Position numbers and translations under genes: made by a program
Notes under the pieces: model-generated
What the model saw: the letters and a program-made list of their open reading frames with translations, nothing else
Database searches by the model: none
Told to the model about the DNA's origin: nothing
Assembly: GCA_017502525.1 (NCBI GenBank)
Contig: JAFVUV010000032.1
Coordinates: 1 to 64,000 of the forward strand
Reading direction: 5' to 3'
Origin: Clostridia bacterium
Lineage (GTDB): Bacteria > Bacillota > Clostridia > Christensenellales > Borkfalkiaceae
Length of the DNA: 64,000 bases
Shown here: in pieces, positions 51,548-62,958 of the stretch
Layout: the number at the start of each line of letters is the position of its first letter
Numbering within the stretch: the first letter of the stretch is position 1

Positions 51548-52099
51548 ATGGCAGTAGAACAAGCAAGATGGTACGTTATTCACACTTACTCCGGTTACGA
51601 AGCAATGGTGAAGGACAGCCTTGAAAAACTCATTGAAAACAATAACTTACAAGAAAATATCTTTGAAATTAAGATTCCCACCGAAGAAACTTTAGAAGAG
51701 AAAGCTAACGGCAAGAAGAAATTAGTTGAAAGAAAGAAATTCCCTTGTTACGTTTTCTTGAAAATGATTTATTCTAACGATATTTGGTACTTAGTTACTA
51801 ATACCCGTGGAGTTACTGGATTCGTAGGTCCGCAAGGTAGACCCTTGCCCTTAACCGAAACCGAAGTGGCTAGAATGGGTTTAGAAGCGGTTGCGCTTTC
51901 AATAGATTTCGCTGTTGGCGACACCGTTACCGTAGTATCTGGTCCTATCGAATCGTTTAGCGGTGTGGTAGTTGAACTCAACGAGGCTACTCAAAAGGTT
52001 AAAGTCAACGTTGAAATGTTCGGAAGAAAAACCGACGTGGAACTTGATTTCGTTCAAGTTAAAAAAGTCAGCGTGCAAACTGAAGAAGGCGCTGAATAA
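51548..52099 (+). CDS. nusG: transcription antitermination factor NusG
   Basis: The 183-residue factor has an NGN domain (RWYVIHTYSGYEAMVKDSL) and a KOW domain (VTVVSGPIESFSGVVVELN near 125). NusG couples RNA polymerase to Rho or to the ribosome. TAGGAG precedes the start, ten bases after secE. Confidence 0.97.
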   Translation: MAVEQARWYVIHTYSGYEAMVKDSLEKLIENNNLQENIFEIKIPTEETLEEKANGKKKLVERKKFPCYVFLKMIYSNDIWYLVTNTRGVTGFVGPQGRPLPLTETEVARMGLEAVALSIDFAVGDTVTVVSGPIESFSGVVVELNEATQKVKVNVEMFGRKTDVELDFVQVKKVSVQTEEGAE

Positions 52100-52151
52100 A
52101 CATTATTATATAATATACGCGTAAATACGGCTTATGCCGTCGTTTATAAAA

Positions 52152-52201
52152 GTGGGAGTCGCGGTTAAATTTTTTTCGCACTGGCGCGACGATATTACCA
52201 C
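52152..52201 (+). promoter_or_regulatory. L1-type binding hairpin before rplK
   Basis: GTGG (52152-52155) pairs with CCAC (52198-52201) and GTCGCG (52158-52163) with CGCGAC (52185-52190), leaving the asymmetric loop GA / GATATTA. This layout mimics the L1 site on 23S rRNA and fits autogenous control by L1. Confidence 0.7.
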
Positions 52202-52219
52202 TATTTGGAGGAAACAATT

Positions 52220-52645
52220 ATGGCAAAGAAAGTTACGGCAATCGTTAAACTGCAACTGCCCGCAGGCAAGGCAACACCCGGTCCGCCCGTAGGTTCAACT
52301 TTAGGTCCTCACGGTATTAACATTCCTGGGTTCACCAAAGAATTCAACGCTAAAACGCAGGATCAAGTAGGTCTTATTATTCCGGTTGTAATGACCATTT
52401 ATCAAGACCGTTCCTTTACGTTTATCTTGAAGACACCACCGGCACCTGTTCTTATTAAAAAAGCGTGCGGTATCGAAAGCGCAAGTGATAAACCTAACAA
52501 AAACAAGGTTGCAAAAATCACTAAAGCACAAATTGAGGAAATCGCAAAACTTAAAATGCCCGACCTCAATGCAAACTCTTTGGAAAGCGCAATGAGTATG
52601 ATTGCAGGCACCGCTAGAAGTATGGGTGTAGAAGTCGTAGATTAA
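52220..52645 (+). CDS. rplK: ribosomal protein L11
   Basis: The 141-residue protein of the GTPase-associated centre has [24 protein letters not shown] and the C-terminal TARSMGVEV. The start at 52220 follows TTTGGAGGAA; the in-frame ATG at 52205 overlaps that site. It shares a transcript with rplA. Confidence 0.96.
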   Translation: MAKKVTAIVKLQLPAGKATPGPPVGSTLGPHGINIPGFTKEFNAKTQDQVGLIIPVVMTIYQDRSFTFILKTPPAPVLIKKACGIESASDKPNKNKVAKITKAQIEEIAKLKMPDLNANSLESAMSMIAGTARSMGVEVVD

Positions 52646-52652
52646 AGGATAT

Positions 52653-52682
52653 GTGGGAGAGTTTTATACTCGAAAGTACCAC
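52653..52682 (+). promoter_or_regulatory. second L1-type hairpin, before rplA
   Basis: GTGG (52653-52656) pairs with CCAC (52679-52682), GAGT (52659-52662) with ACTC (52668-52671), again leaving GA / GAAAGTA, the same loop sizes as at 52152. The rplA site GGGAGG starts one base later. Confidence 0.65.
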
Positions 52683-52697
52683 GGGAGGTAAATTTAA

Positions 52698-53384
52698 ATG
52701 AAACACGGAAAAAAATATATTGACAGCGCAAAAGCTATCGAATCAACCAAACTTTACGAAGTAGATGAAGCTATCGGTTTGGTTCTTGATACCGCAAAAG
52801 CAAAATTCGACGAAACAGTCGAACTTCACGTTCGTTTGGGCGTTGACCCCAAGCAAGCTGACCAACAAGTTAGAGGCGTTTTAGTTCTTCCTAACGGAAC
52901 TGGTAAAGACGTTAAAGTTTTAGTTCTCGCTAAAGGCGATAAGGCTGACCAAGCTAAAGAAGCTGGTGCAGATTTCGTCGGTGCAGAAGAAATGATTCAA
53001 AAAATTCAATCGGAAAACTGGTTTGATTACGACGTAATCATCACCACTCCCGACATGATGGGTCTCGTTGGTCGTATCGGTAAAGTTTTAGGTCCTAAAG
53101 GCTTGATGCCTAACCCTAAGTCTGGTACCGTTACTATGGACGTTGCTAAGGCTATCAAAGATACCAAAGCTGGTAAGGTTGAATACAGACTTGACAAAAA
53201 CGCTATTATCCACTGTGCAATTGGTAAAAAATCTTTCGGTAAAGAAAAGATTAAAGAAAACTACGAAGCACTTATGGAAGCAATCGTTAAAGCTAAACCT
53301 GCAGCTGCTAAAGGCCAATACGTTAAGAGCGTTTCACTCGCTAGCACGATGGGCCCCGGCGTTAAAATTAACGCTAAAATTTAG
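52698..53384 (+). CDS. rplA: ribosomal protein L1
   Basis: The 228-residue L1-stalk protein has [21 protein letters not shown] near 36 and [24 protein letters not shown] near 117. It binds 23S rRNA and, in many bacteria, represses its own mRNA. GGGAGG precedes the start. Confidence 0.97.
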   Translation: MKHGKKYIDSAKAIESTKLYEVDEAIGLVLDTAKAKFDETVELHVRLGVDPKQADQQVRGVLVLPNGTGKDVKVLVLAKGDKADQAKEAGADFVGAEEMIQKIQSENWFDYDVIITTPDMMGLVGRIGKVLGPKGLMPNPKSGTVTMDVAKAIKDTKAGKVEYRLDKNAIIHCAIGKKSFGKEKIKENYEALMEAIVKAKPAAAKGQYVKSVSLASTMGPGVKINAKI

Positions 53385-53413
53385 TTGACAAGACTAAATT
53401 AAAGTGATATACT
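53385..53413 (+). promoter_or_regulatory. promoter of rplJ-rplL
   Basis: TTGACA (53385-53390) starts right after the rplA stop; TATACT (53408-53413) follows after 17 bp. Confidence 0.85.
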
Positions 53414-53419
53414 AAACAA

Positions 53420-53545
53420 GTAAATTAAATAGCCCAAGACAGTAGGTGTTTAACTTGTGAATATTCACAGACCAACCGAGGCAGATACTTTTTAAGGTGT
53501 ATTTTATGCGCCCTCGTATTCTGCTTTGGATGCGAGGGCTTTTTC
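53420..53545 (+). promoter_or_regulatory. L10 leader
   Basis: The leader holds CCCAAGACAGTAGGTG and ACCAACCGAGGCAGATAC, the typical pieces of Firmicute L10 leaders that bind L10-(L12)4, and ends in a terminator. It lies between the rplA stop and rplJ. Confidence 0.85.
53510..53545 (+). terminator. attenuator in the L10 leader
   Basis: GCCCTCG (53510-53516) pairs with CGAGGGC (53533-53539), followed by TTTTTT. Confidence 0.88.
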
Positions 53546-53568
53546 ATTAAATTAAGGAGGTAATACAA

Positions 53569-54093
53569 ATGTCAGCAAATTTTGAAGCAAAAAAACTAGT
53601 TGTTGAAGAAATCAAAGAAAAAATTCAAAATGCAAAATCTGTAGTTTTCGTTAAGTTTGAAGGTTTATCAGTTGCTGAAGACACCGAACTTCGTCGTGAA
53701 TTCAGAAAAAACAACGTTGAATACAAAGTTTTGAAAAACACTTTAATTAAACGTGCGTTTAACGACCTCGGAATTACTGATTTTGATGAAGACCTTAACG
53801 GTCCTACGTCAGTTGCTTTCGGACCTGATGAAACGGGTGCGTCAAAAGTTATTATCGACGCCGTTAAGAAGTACGATAAAAAAGTATCGGTTAAGAGCGC
53901 TTTCGTTGACGGTGGCAAGGTAGACGTTGAAGGTGTTAAAGCACTTGCAGCTATGCCCAGCAAAGAAGAACTTATTGCAAAAATGCTCGGTTCTATGCAA
54001 GCACCCCTTACCAATTTCGTTGGCGTACTTTCTGCTATGCCGAGAAGTTTGGTTATCGCTCTCAATGCGATTGCAGAACAAAAAGCTCAATAA
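53569..54093 (+). CDS. rplJ: ribosomal protein L10
   Basis: The 174-residue protein anchors the L7/L12 stalk: VVEEIKEKIQNAKSVVFVKF, SVAEDTELRREFRKN and the C-terminal helix that holds L12 dimers. AAGGAGG before the ATG. It is regulated by the leader in front. Confidence 0.96.
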   Translation: MSANFEAKKLVVEEIKEKIQNAKSVVFVKFEGLSVAEDTELRREFRKNNVEYKVLKNTLIKRAFNDLGITDFDEDLNGPTSVAFGPDETGASKVIIDAVKKYDKKVSVKSAFVDGGKVDVEGVKALAAMPSKEELIAKMLGSMQAPLTNFVGVLSAMPRSLVIALNAIAEQKAQ

Positions 54094-54182
54094 TTTTGAG
54101 TATTAAGACAGTCGGATAGACGACGAAAAACATTAAAAAATAAAAAAATTAAATTTAAAAGTTATCAATGGAGGATAGAAAA

Positions 54183-54554
54183 ATGGCAGACATTCAAAAA
54201 ATGATTGAAGAAGTAAAAGGTATGACGGTTTTAGAACTTAACGAACTCGTTAAGGCTTTGGAAGAAGAATTCGGCGTTAGCGCTGCAGCTCCCGTAGCTG
54301 TTGCTGCTGCTCCCGCTGCAGCAGCTGCTGCTCCCGTTGAAGAAAAAACGGAATTCAAGGTTTCTATTAAAGAAATTGGCGACAAGAAAATCGACGTTAT
54401 CAAAGCAGTTCGTGAATTCACCTCTTTGGGTCTTGGCGAAGCTAAAGCTCTCGTTGAAGCTAAGGGCGTTATCAAAGAAAGCGCAACCAAAGAAGAAGCT
54501 GACAAAATCATCGCTCGTTTCAAAGAAGTTGGCGCTACCGTTGTTGCTGAATAA
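54183..54554 (+). CDS. rplL: ribosomal protein L7/L12
   Basis: The 123-residue stalk protein has an N-terminal dimer domain, an alanine-rich hinge near 38-55 and the C-terminal factor-binding domain ([24 protein letters not shown]). The start at 54183 follows GGAGGA. It is in the rplJ transcript. Confidence 0.97.
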   Translation: MADIQKMIEEVKGMTVLELNELVKALEEEFGVSAAAPVAVAAAPAAAAAAPVEEKTEFKVSIKEIGDKKIDVIKAVREFTSLGLGEAKALVEAKGVIKESATKEEADKIIARFKEVGATVVAE

Positions 54555-54583
54555 TTTCTTTTATCAAACAGCTTAAAATCAAT

Positions 54584-54618
54584 AGCGACTTTGCATTTTG
54601 CAAGGTCGCTTTTGTTTT
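54584..54618 (+). terminator. terminator of rplJ-rplL
   Basis: AGCGACTTTGCA (54584-54595) pairs with TGCAAGGTCGCT (54599-54610), then TTTGTTTT. Confidence 0.88.
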
Positions 54619-54826
54619 ATCGCTACTAATTTACAACCTAAGGCGGTATATCTTAAAATTAAATTACACAAATTGCTTACAAAATTAATAAAGTGCGTTA
54701 CGAGTTTTAAGGGGTTACCGTAGAGGTAGCCCTTAGTTATTTAACTAGAATATTGTTTCTTTTTGTCAAAAAATTTTTCGCGCTAAAAAATACTTTTAAA
54801 AAAATGGATATTTTAGCCATAAACTA
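54619..54826. other. non-coding stretch with two small hairpins
   Basis: The gap between rplL and groES is 366 bases. Apart from the rplL terminator and the groE promoter and operator it holds one imperfect hairpin (54709-54734, AAGGGG...CCCTT) and a small TAGTTA/TAACTA one just after it, neither with a T-run. I see no gene. Confidence 0.6.
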
Positions 54827-54854
54827 TTGACAAAATCATTTGCCTGTGTATAAT
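54827..54854 (+). promoter_or_regulatory. promoter of groESL
   Basis: TTGACA (54827-54832) and TATAAT (54849-54854) are 16 bp apart and lie directly before the CIRCE element. Confidence 0.88.
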
Positions 54855-54859
54855 TATTG

Positions 54860-54886
54860 TTAGCACTTAAACGATGAGAGTGCTAA
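54860..54886. promoter_or_regulatory. CIRCE operator (HrcA site)
   Basis: TTAGCACTT-N9-GAGTGCTAA matches the CIRCE inverted repeat with one mismatch in the inner arm base. HrcA should repress groESL here until heat shock. hrcA itself is not in the window. Confidence 0.95.
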
Positions 54887-54920
54887 CTGATTAAAGATTT
54901 ATATTTTGGAGGAATATATA

Positions 54921-56845
<1,925 letters not shown>

Positions 56846-56869
56846 TACCAAAAAAATAAATTTAATCGT

Positions 56870-56897
56870 AAAAGCCGTTCGAACGAACGGCTTTTTA
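56870..56897 (+). terminator. terminator of groESL
   Basis: AAAAGCCGTTCG and CGAACGGCTTTT form a 12-bp stem around AA. Confidence 0.93.
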
Positions 56898-56979
56898 TGT
56901 TGTTTATTCTAAAAGAATAAAGAAAAGGTGAAAAACAAGTGAAAATTATGTAAATTTAAGTAAAAGTGGGTTAAAATCC

Positions 56980-57008
56980 TTGCTATAAAAAGGGAATTAT
57001 GCTAAAAT
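56980..57008 (+). promoter_or_regulatory. promoter of rpsB-tsf
   Basis: TTGCTA (56980-56985) and TAAAAT (57003-57008) are 17 bp apart, leaving a leader of about 120 bases with alternative hairpins. Confidence 0.65.
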
Positions 57009-57134
57009 ATACAAGCAAAAATTCGCACCCGTGCGTACGGACAGGTTTTCGTGTTTCCGAAAATAAACTTTTCTGTCGGAAATGTAACCGTCTAAAAACA
57101 CTTACCGCGGGGAGGCAGAACGGAGGTATTTATT

Positions 57135-57878
57135 ATGGCAGTTATCACTATGAAACAACTCCTGGAAACAGGCGTGCACTTTGGTCACCAAACCAAACGT
57201 TGGAACCCCAAGATGAAAAAGTACATCTACGGTGAAAGAAACGGTATTCATATCATCAACCTTGAACAAACCGTTGAACTTATCGAAAACGACGTATATC
57301 CTTTCGTTGTTGAAACCGTAAAGAAAGGCAAGAGCGTACTTTTCGTTGGTACCAAAAAACAAGCGCAAGACGCTATCAAAGAAGAAGCTGAAAGATGCGG
57401 TCAATACTACATCAATTCTAGATGGCTCGGCGGTACTCTTACCAACTTCAAAACTATCAGGTCAAGAGTAGAAAGACTTAACAAACTCAACAACATGGAA
57501 AAAATGGGTGAATTTGATTTACTTCCCAAAAAAGAAGTAAGCCAACTCAAAGCCGAAATGGATAAACTTGAAACCAACCTCGGTGGTATCCGTGAAATGA
57601 GAACTCTTCCTGGTCTTATGTTTATCGTAGACCCCGCTCAAGAAGATATCGCGGTTATGGAAGCTAGAAAACTTAATATTCCTATCGTTGCAATTACCGA
57701 TACTAACTGCGACCCTGACCTTATCGACCACGTTATCCCTGGTAACGACGATGCTATTAGAGCAGTTAAACTTATCGCTAGCGTAGTTGCTGACGCTGTT
57801 ATCGAAGCTAACCAAGGCGAACAACTCGCTGCTGAAGAAGTTGCTGAAGTTGCTGTAGAAGCTGAAAAAGCTGAATAA
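57135..57878 (+). CDS. rpsB: ribosomal protein S2
   Basis: The 247-residue protein shows [19 protein letters not shown] near 13, [16 protein letters not shown] near 70, [11 protein letters not shown] and the [24 protein letters not shown] core. CGGAGG precedes the start. The tail is rich in alanine and glutamate. tsf follows after 38 bases, the universal order. Confidence 0.97.
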   Translation: MAVITMKQLLETGVHFGHQTKRWNPKMKKYIYGERNGIHIINLEQTVELIENDVYPFVVETVKKGKSVLFVGTKKQAQDAIKEEAERCGQYYINSRWLGGTLTNFKTIRSRVERLNKLNNMEKMGEFDLLPKKEVSQLKAEMDKLETNLGGIREMRTLPGLMFIVDPAQEDIAVMEARKLNIPIVAITDTNCDPDLIDHVIPGNDDAIRAVKLIASVVADAVIEANQGEQLAAEEVAEVAVEAEKAE

Positions 57879-57916
57879 TTAAAAATAATCTAAAAGTTTA
57901 AGGGAGATATAAAGAT

Positions 57917-58798
57917 ATGTTTACTTCTAAAGACGTAATGGAACTCCGTAAAAAGACGGGGGCAGGCGTTGCAGATTGCCAAAAGGCACTTAAAGAAACT
58001 GAAGGCAATATGGAAAAAGCCGTTGACTTTTTAAGAGAAAAAGGTATTGCTACCGCAGCTAAAAAGGCTTCAAGAATCGCTGCTGAAGGCGTTGTTGCTG
58101 CTAAAGTTGCTGGTAATGCAGGTGTTTTAGTTGAAGTTAACTGTGAAACAGACTTCGTTGCCAAGGGCGACCAATATAAAGAATTCGTTGACGGCGTTGC
58201 TGAATACGTATTAAACAACGAAGTTGCTGATATCGATGCACTCGTTGCTGCTAAAAACGAAGAAACGATTGCTGCTACCGCTAAAATTGGTGAAAAAATC
58301 GCTATCCGTCGTTTTGCTAAATACGTAAGCGAAAACGGTATCGTTGAAAGCTATATCCACATGGGTGGTAAAGTTGGTGTTTTAGTTGAAGTTGAAGGTT
58401 GCACTTGTGATTCTGCAAAAGAACTCGCACACGACGTTGCTCTTCAAATCGCAGCAGCTAAACCCTTATATTTGAATGCATCAGAAGTTCCCCAAGAAGT
58501 TATCGAACACGAAAAGGAAATTTTGAAAGCTCAAGCTCTTAATGAAGGCAAACCCGCTGCTATCGTTGATAGAATGGTTGAAGGTAGAGTTAAAAAGTAT
58601 TACGAAGAATTCTGTCTTTTGAACCAAGCGTTCGTTAAAGACCCCAGCTTGACCATTGAAAAACTCGTTAAGAGTTATGCTGACAAGATGGGTAAAGCTC
58701 TTTCTATCAAACGTTTCACTCGCTTTGAAATGGGCGAAGGGTTGGAAAAGAGAAGCGACGACTTCGCTGCTGAAGTAGAAGCTCAAATGAAGAAATAA
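57917..58798 (+). CDS. tsf: elongation factor Ts
   Basis: The 293-residue exchange factor reloads EF-Tu with GTP. It has the N-terminal UBA-like domain and the [13 protein letters not shown] region near 75-87. AAGGGAGA precedes the start. A strong terminator ends the unit. Confidence 0.96.
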   Translation: MFTSKDVMELRKKTGAGVADCQKALKETEGNMEKAVDFLREKGIATAAKKASRIAAEGVVAAKVAGNAGVLVEVNCETDFVAKGDQYKEFVDGVAEYVLNNEVADIDALVAAKNEETIAATAKIGEKIAIRRFAKYVSENGIVESYIHMGGKVGVLVEVEGCTCDSAKELAHDVALQIAAAKPLYLNASEVPQEVIEHEKEILKAQALNEGKPAAIVDRMVEGRVKKYYEEFCLLNQAFVKDPSLTIEKLVKSYADKMGKALSIKRFTRFEMGEGLEKRSDDFAAEVEAQMKK

Positions 58799-58811
58799 TT
58801 ACGATAAAGAT

Positions 58812-58844
58812 AAAAGCACTTTGCATTTGCAAGGTGCTTTTTTT
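58812..58844 (+). terminator. terminator of rpsB-tsf
   Basis: AAAAGCACTTTGC (58812-58824) pairs with GCAAGGTGCTTTT (58829-58841), with Ts after it. Confidence 0.92.
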
Positions 58845-58915
58845 GTACGGAGATAAAAAAATATTAAAAATCTGAGTATTCGCAATTATTTTTTTGCCGT
58901 TTATCCTTTTTGGTA

Positions 58916-58944
58916 TTTACAAAAGGCAAAAAAAAGTATATAAT
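58916..58944 (+). promoter_or_regulatory. promoter of the pyrH-rseP operon
   Basis: TTTACA (58916-58921) and TATAAT (58939-58944) are 17 bp apart. Confidence 0.82.
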
Positions 58945-58994
58945 AATTAGGAATAGTTTGGGAGTTTTCCTAAACGCATAAGGAGAGTTTTATT

Positions 58995-59702
58995 ATGCAA
59001 AAAGCAGTTTACAAAAGGGTAATCATTAAGTTATCTGGCGAAGCACTTGCAGGCGAACAAGGTAACGGCATTAACGAACAAATTTTAGACGATATTACTA
59101 ATCAAATTATCGCGGTTAAAGAATTAGGCGTTGAAATTGGTATTATCGTTGGTGGTGGTAACTTTTGGCGTGGCAGACAAGGCAAAGAAATGGATAGAAC
59201 TACCGCAGACCATATGGGTATGCTCGCAACGGTTATTAACGCGCTTGCAGTTCAGGACGCATTAGAAAGAAAGGGCGTTCCCACACGCGTTCAAACGGCA
59301 CTAACTATGACTAGAGTTGCCGAACCGTATATTTTAAGAAAGGCAATGTCGCACCTAAATAAAGGTAGAGTAGTTATTTTTGCTTGTGGTACGGGTAACC
59401 CGTATTTTACGACTGACACGGGCGCAGCGTTACGTGCTGCTGAAATCGGCGCAGAAGTATTGCTTCTTGCTAAAAACGTTGACGGTATTTATGATTCCGA
59501 CCCCAAGGTAAACCCTAACGCTAAAAAACTTGATACTATTTCGTATAAAGAATTTATTGCTCAAGGCTTAAAGGCTATGGATACAACTGCAATCACTATT
59601 TGTATGGAAAACAATATTCACGTTTTAGCGTTTGGATTGTTTGAAGAAAACGCACTTATGCGTGCAGTAACAGGCGATACAATCGGTACGCTTATAAAAT
59701 AG
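58995..59702 (+). CDS. pyrH: UMP kinase
   Basis: The 235-residue enzyme phosphorylates UMP to UDP. It has the bacterial hexamer-type motifs [15 protein letters not shown] near 10, GGGNFWRGR near 53, [17 protein letters not shown] near 135. AAGGAGA precedes the start. The next gene begins 23 bases on. Confidence 0.96.
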   Translation: MQKAVYKRVIIKLSGEALAGEQGNGINEQILDDITNQIIAVKELGVEIGIIVGGGNFWRGRQGKEMDRTTADHMGMLATVINALAVQDALERKGVPTRVQTALTMTRVAEPYILRKAMSHLNKGRVVIFACGTGNPYFTTDTGAALRAAEIGAEVLLLAKNVDGIYDSDPKVNPNAKKLDTISYKEFIAQGLKAMDTTAITICMENNIHVLAFGLFEENALMRAVTGDTIGTLIK

Positions 59703-59725
59703 TAATCATAAAGGAGAATATAATT

Positions 59726-60301
59726 ATGGCAATTCAAAACGAACAATTTGAAATGATAATGATGGAAATAATGGAAAAAACCGAAAAGACCGTTTCGGTT
59801 TTAAACGGCGAATATATTACTATTCGTGCAGGTAGAGCAAATCCGCATATTCTAGATAAAGTTTTAGTAGACTATTATGGAACGCCTACGCCCATCAATC
59901 AAGTTGGCAATCTTTCGGTAACCGAAGGCAGATGCCTTGTTATCGCACCGTGGGATGCTAATATGCTCAAAGTTATTGAAAAACAACTTTTAGCTGAAAA
60001 TATCGGTATTACTCCCGTTAACGACGGTAAGGTTATTAGATTAGTTTTCCCTGCACTTACGGAAGAAAGAAGAAAAGAATTAGTTAAACAAATCAAAAAG
60101 ATGGCTGAAGATTCTAAGGTGGCAGCAAGAAATATTCGTAGAGACGGTATGGATGCGTTAAAGAAGATGAAAAACAATAAAGAACTTTCTGAAGACGAAC
60201 ACGCTGTTTGCGAAAAGGAAGTTGACAAGGTTATTGCTGAAACCGTTGAAAAAATCGATAAACTTTGCGCAGAAAAAGAAAAGGATATTCTTTCAGTATA
60301 A
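59726..60301 (+). CDS. frr: ribosome recycling factor
   Basis: The 191-residue factor splits post-termination ribosomes with EF-G. It has RAGRANPHILDKVLVDYYGTPTPI near 32 and the C-terminal helix. The N-terminus is a few residues longer than usual; AAAGGAGA supports this start. Its stop shares a base with uppS (TAATG). Confidence 0.95.
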   Translation: MAIQNEQFEMIMMEIMEKTEKTVSVLNGEYITIRAGRANPHILDKVLVDYYGTPTPINQVGNLSVTEGRCLVIAPWDANMLKVIEKQLLAENIGITPVNDGKVIRLVFPALTEERRKELVKQIKKMAEDSKVAARNIRRDGMDALKKMKNNKELSEDEHAVCEKEVDKVIAETVEKIDKLCAEKEKDILSV

Positions 60302-60981
60302 TGGTTAAAATTCCTAACCACGTTGGCATTATTATGGACGGCAACGGAAGATGGGCGACTTTACAAGGTAAAAAGCGTTCATTTGGACACCGTGCAGGCT
60401 CTAAAAACGTCGATATGATAGTTTCCCACGCATTTAAGTCGGGGGTTAAATCACTCACGCTTTACGCGTTCTCTTCTGAAAATTGGGCTAGACCTAAAGA
60501 AGAAGTCGACGAATTGATGAAACTGCTTAAAGCCTATATAATAAAGTTTACTAAAAAACTGCTCAAAAATAACGTGCGCTTAAAAGTTATAGGGGAGAGG
60601 GATAAACTATCTGATGAACTTGTTTCGGCAATAGACGATTGCGAAAAGAAGAGTAGTGATTGTACGGGCTTTAACTTGATAATTGCAATCAACTACGGTG
60701 GAAGGCAAGAAATTTGTTCTGCTGTAAAAAGAATTATTGACGAAGGGAAAGAGATTACCGTGGATGAGATTTCCGCACATCTTTATACTGCGCCTTTCGG
60801 AGAACCCGATTTGATTATAAGAACGGGTGGCGAGCTTAGACTTTCTAATTTCTTATTATATCAAGGCGCGTATAGCGAACTCTATTTTACCGACGTGTTG
60901 TGGCCAGATTTTAACGAAACTGAATTTGATAAAGCAATGGCGGAGTTTTCCACAAGAAAACGCCGTTTTGGAAAGATTTAA
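60301..60981 (+). CDS. uppS: undecaprenyl diphosphate synthase
   Basis: The 226-residue cis-prenyltransferase makes the C55 carrier for peptidoglycan. It shows HVGIIMDGNGRWA near 7, FGHRAGSKNVD, LTLYAFSSENWARP and the late RTGGELRLSNFLLYQGAYSE. The start at 60301 coincides with the frr stop; the earlier ATG at 60265 lies inside frr. Confidence 0.96.
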   Translation: MVKIPNHVGIIMDGNGRWATLQGKKRSFGHRAGSKNVDMIVSHAFKSGVKSLTLYAFSSENWARPKEEVDELMKLLKAYIIKFTKKLLKNNVRLKVIGERDKLSDELVSAIDDCEKKSSDCTGFNLIIAINYGGRQEICSAVKRIIDEGKEITVDEISAHLYTAPFGEPDLIIRTGGELRLSNFLLYQGAYSELYFTDVLWPDFNETEFDKAMAEFSTRKRRFGKI

Positions 60982-60982
60982 T

Positions 60983-61807
60983 ATGCTTAAAAGAACTATT
61001 ACCGGCACGGGATACGTACTTGTAATGGCGGGTTTCTTTTTGTTAAGGCAACTCGTTGACCCACGCCTATTTAATATTTTAATATGGTTTTTATCAGCCG
61101 TTGGAACTTTTGAAGTGGCAAGGGCTGTTAAATCTTTCTCTGTTAAAAATACGATTTATTATGCGGTAACGTTAGGAATAGTATGCGTTCCGCTATATTG
61201 CGTAGGGCAGTATTTGCTAAACGGTATCGGTTGGATTTTTGGATTAAGTTTATTAGCGTTAGGAATTATTATAGCCGTTATAACTTGCTTAGTGGCTAAA
61301 GAAAAAAGCATAAAAACTTATTCGTTCACGTTATTGCCTTATTTGTATCCGTACGTGTTTATATTTACAACGTTACTTGCAAACGATAGCGCGCGTGGAT
61401 TTATAATTTTGTTATTATCTTTCGTGATATCGCCTTTTTCGGATACGTTTGCTTATTTTGTAGGTAGTTTATTTAAAGGTCCTAAACTTTGCCCGAAACT
61501 TAGCCCTAAAAAAACTTGGTCAGGCGCTATCGGTGGAACTATTGGAGGAATACTCGGTGCGCTAATAGTTTGTTGGATATTCTTGCCAAATACTTATTAT
61601 TTATCGCCTATCGTAGTTTTTATAATAGCGGGTGTGCTTGGCAGTATTGTCAATATTTTGGGTGACTTGTTCGAGAGTTTTATTAAACGAAAAGTCGGAA
61701 TAAAAGATATGGGCAATATTTTACCGGGGCACGGTGGCGTTATGGATAGAATTGACGGCACGGCTTTCGTGGTAGTTTTGATATATTTGTTATTTTTAAT
61801 ATTTTAA
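60983..61807 (+). CDS. cdsA: phosphatidate cytidylyltransferase
   Basis: The 274-residue membrane enzyme makes CDP-diacylglycerol. It has about eight segments and the signature of the family near the C-terminus: SPKKTWSGAIGG then DLFESFIKRKVGIKDMGNILPGHGGVMDRID. It begins one base after uppS; an upstream in-frame ATG at 60827 is inside uppS. Confidence 0.95.
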   Translation: MLKRTITGTGYVLVMAGFFLLRQLVDPRLFNILIWFLSAVGTFEVARAVKSFSVKNTIYYAVTLGIVCVPLYCVGQYLLNGIGWIFGLSLLALGIIIAVITCLVAKEKSIKTYSFTLLPYLYPYVFIFTTLLANDSARGFIILLLSFVISPFSDTFAYFVGSLFKGPKLCPKLSPKKTWSGAIGGTIGGILGALIVCWIFLPNTYYLSPIVVFIIAGVLGSIVNILGDLFESFIKRKVGIKDMGNILPGHGGVMDRIDGTAFVVVLIYLLFLIF

Positions 61808-61815
61808 GGTAAATT

Positions 61816-62958
61816 ATGAAAAAAATCGCTCTAATTGGTAGTACGGGGTCTATCGGCAAACAAACGCTTTCGGTAGTGCGCCGTCACAGTGATAAATTTA
61901 AAATTGTTTCGCTCGCCGCCGGTAGTAACGTCGGCGAGTTTTATAATCAAGTAAACGAATTTAAGCCTAAAGTTGCAACGCTTTCTTACGAGCCTAAAGA
62001 CTTGAAAGATAATTTGTCGTCTGGCATTGAATTCTACAGCGGAGAAAATGCTTTTACTAACGCTATAATTGACGACGCGGATATCGTTGTGGTTGCATTA
62101 GTTGGGTTTAAGGGTATTATAGCCGTGTTAGACGCAATAGAAAAGGGCAAAGATATCGCGCTTGCAAACAAAGAAAGTTTGGTTGTCGGCGGTGAGTTGG
62201 TTATGGAAAAAGCCAAAGAAAAAGGCGTGAAAATTATGCCCGTTGACAGTGAGCACTCTGCAATTTGGCAATGCTTAAATTTTGATTTTAACGCGACTTT
62301 TAATAAGATTATTTTAACGGCAAGTGGTGGCGCGTTTAGAGATTTTGATATGGAAAAACTCAAAACCGTTACCGCGAAAGACGCGCTTATGCACCCCAAC
62401 TGGAATATGGGTGCAAAAATTACGGTTGACTGTGCAACGCTCGTTAACAAGGCTTTTGAAGTTATTGAGGCTAAATGGCTATATAATACTTCTTTCGACA
62501 AAATAGACGTTATTATTCATAGGGAAAGTATAGTACACTCTATGGTAGAACTTAACGACGGTGCGGTTATGGCACAACTAGGGTTTCCGTCAATGGAATT
62601 ACCTATTCAACTTGCTTTAACTTATCCAGAAAGAATTAATTCGGGGGTTAAATCGCTTGATTTTAGCGCAATAAAGAACCTATCTTTCGCTAGCGTTGAT
62701 TATCAGCGTTTTCCGTGTTTTAATCTTGTGCTGACAGCCGCCAAAGAAGGCGGGCAATATCCTGCGGTGGCAAATGGTGCTAACGAGCAGGCAGTAAAAT
62801 TGTTTTTAGAAAATAAAATCGGTTATTTTGATATTTATAAAGCCATATTCGGCGCTTTGCAATCTTATTATGGTGGACACCACGTTCATTTTGAAGATTT
62901 GGAAAGTGCAGACGAATTTGCAAGAAATTACGTTAAGGCTTTGTTTGGGGTGAAATGA
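61816..62958 (+). CDS. dxr: 1-deoxy-D-xylulose 5-phosphate reductoisomerase
   Basis: The 380-residue enzyme of the MEP isoprenoid pathway has the NADPH-binding LIGSTGSIGKQTL at the start, ALANKESLVVGGE near 115, PVDSEHSAIWQCL near 143, and HPNWNMGAKITVDCATLVNKAFEVIEA. AAGGTAA precedes the ATG. It supplies the precursor chain used by UppS in the same operon. It overlaps the next gene by ATGA. Confidence 0.96.
   Translation: MKKIALIGSTGSIGKQTLSVVRRHSDKFKIVSLAAGSNVGEFYNQVNEFKPKVATLSYEPKDLKDNLSSGIEFYSGENAFTNAIIDDADIVVVALVGFKGIIAVLDAIEKGKDIALANKESLVVGGELVMEKAKEKGVKIMPVDSEHSAIWQCLNFDFNATFNKIILTASGGAFRDFDMEKLKTVTAKDALMHPNWNMGAKITVDCATLVNKAFEVIEAKWLYNTSFDKIDVIIHRESIVHSMVELNDGAVMAQLGFPSMELPIQLALTYPERINSGVKSLDFSAIKNLSFASVDYQRFPCFNLVLTAAKEGGQYPAVANGANEQAVKLFLENKIGYFDIYKAIFGALQSYYGGHHVHFEDLESADEFARNYVKALFGVK

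Noticed and set aside
56999-57235. A 78-codon frame in the rpsB leader
   Set aside because: It overlaps the rpsB start in another frame and has no ribosome binding site.
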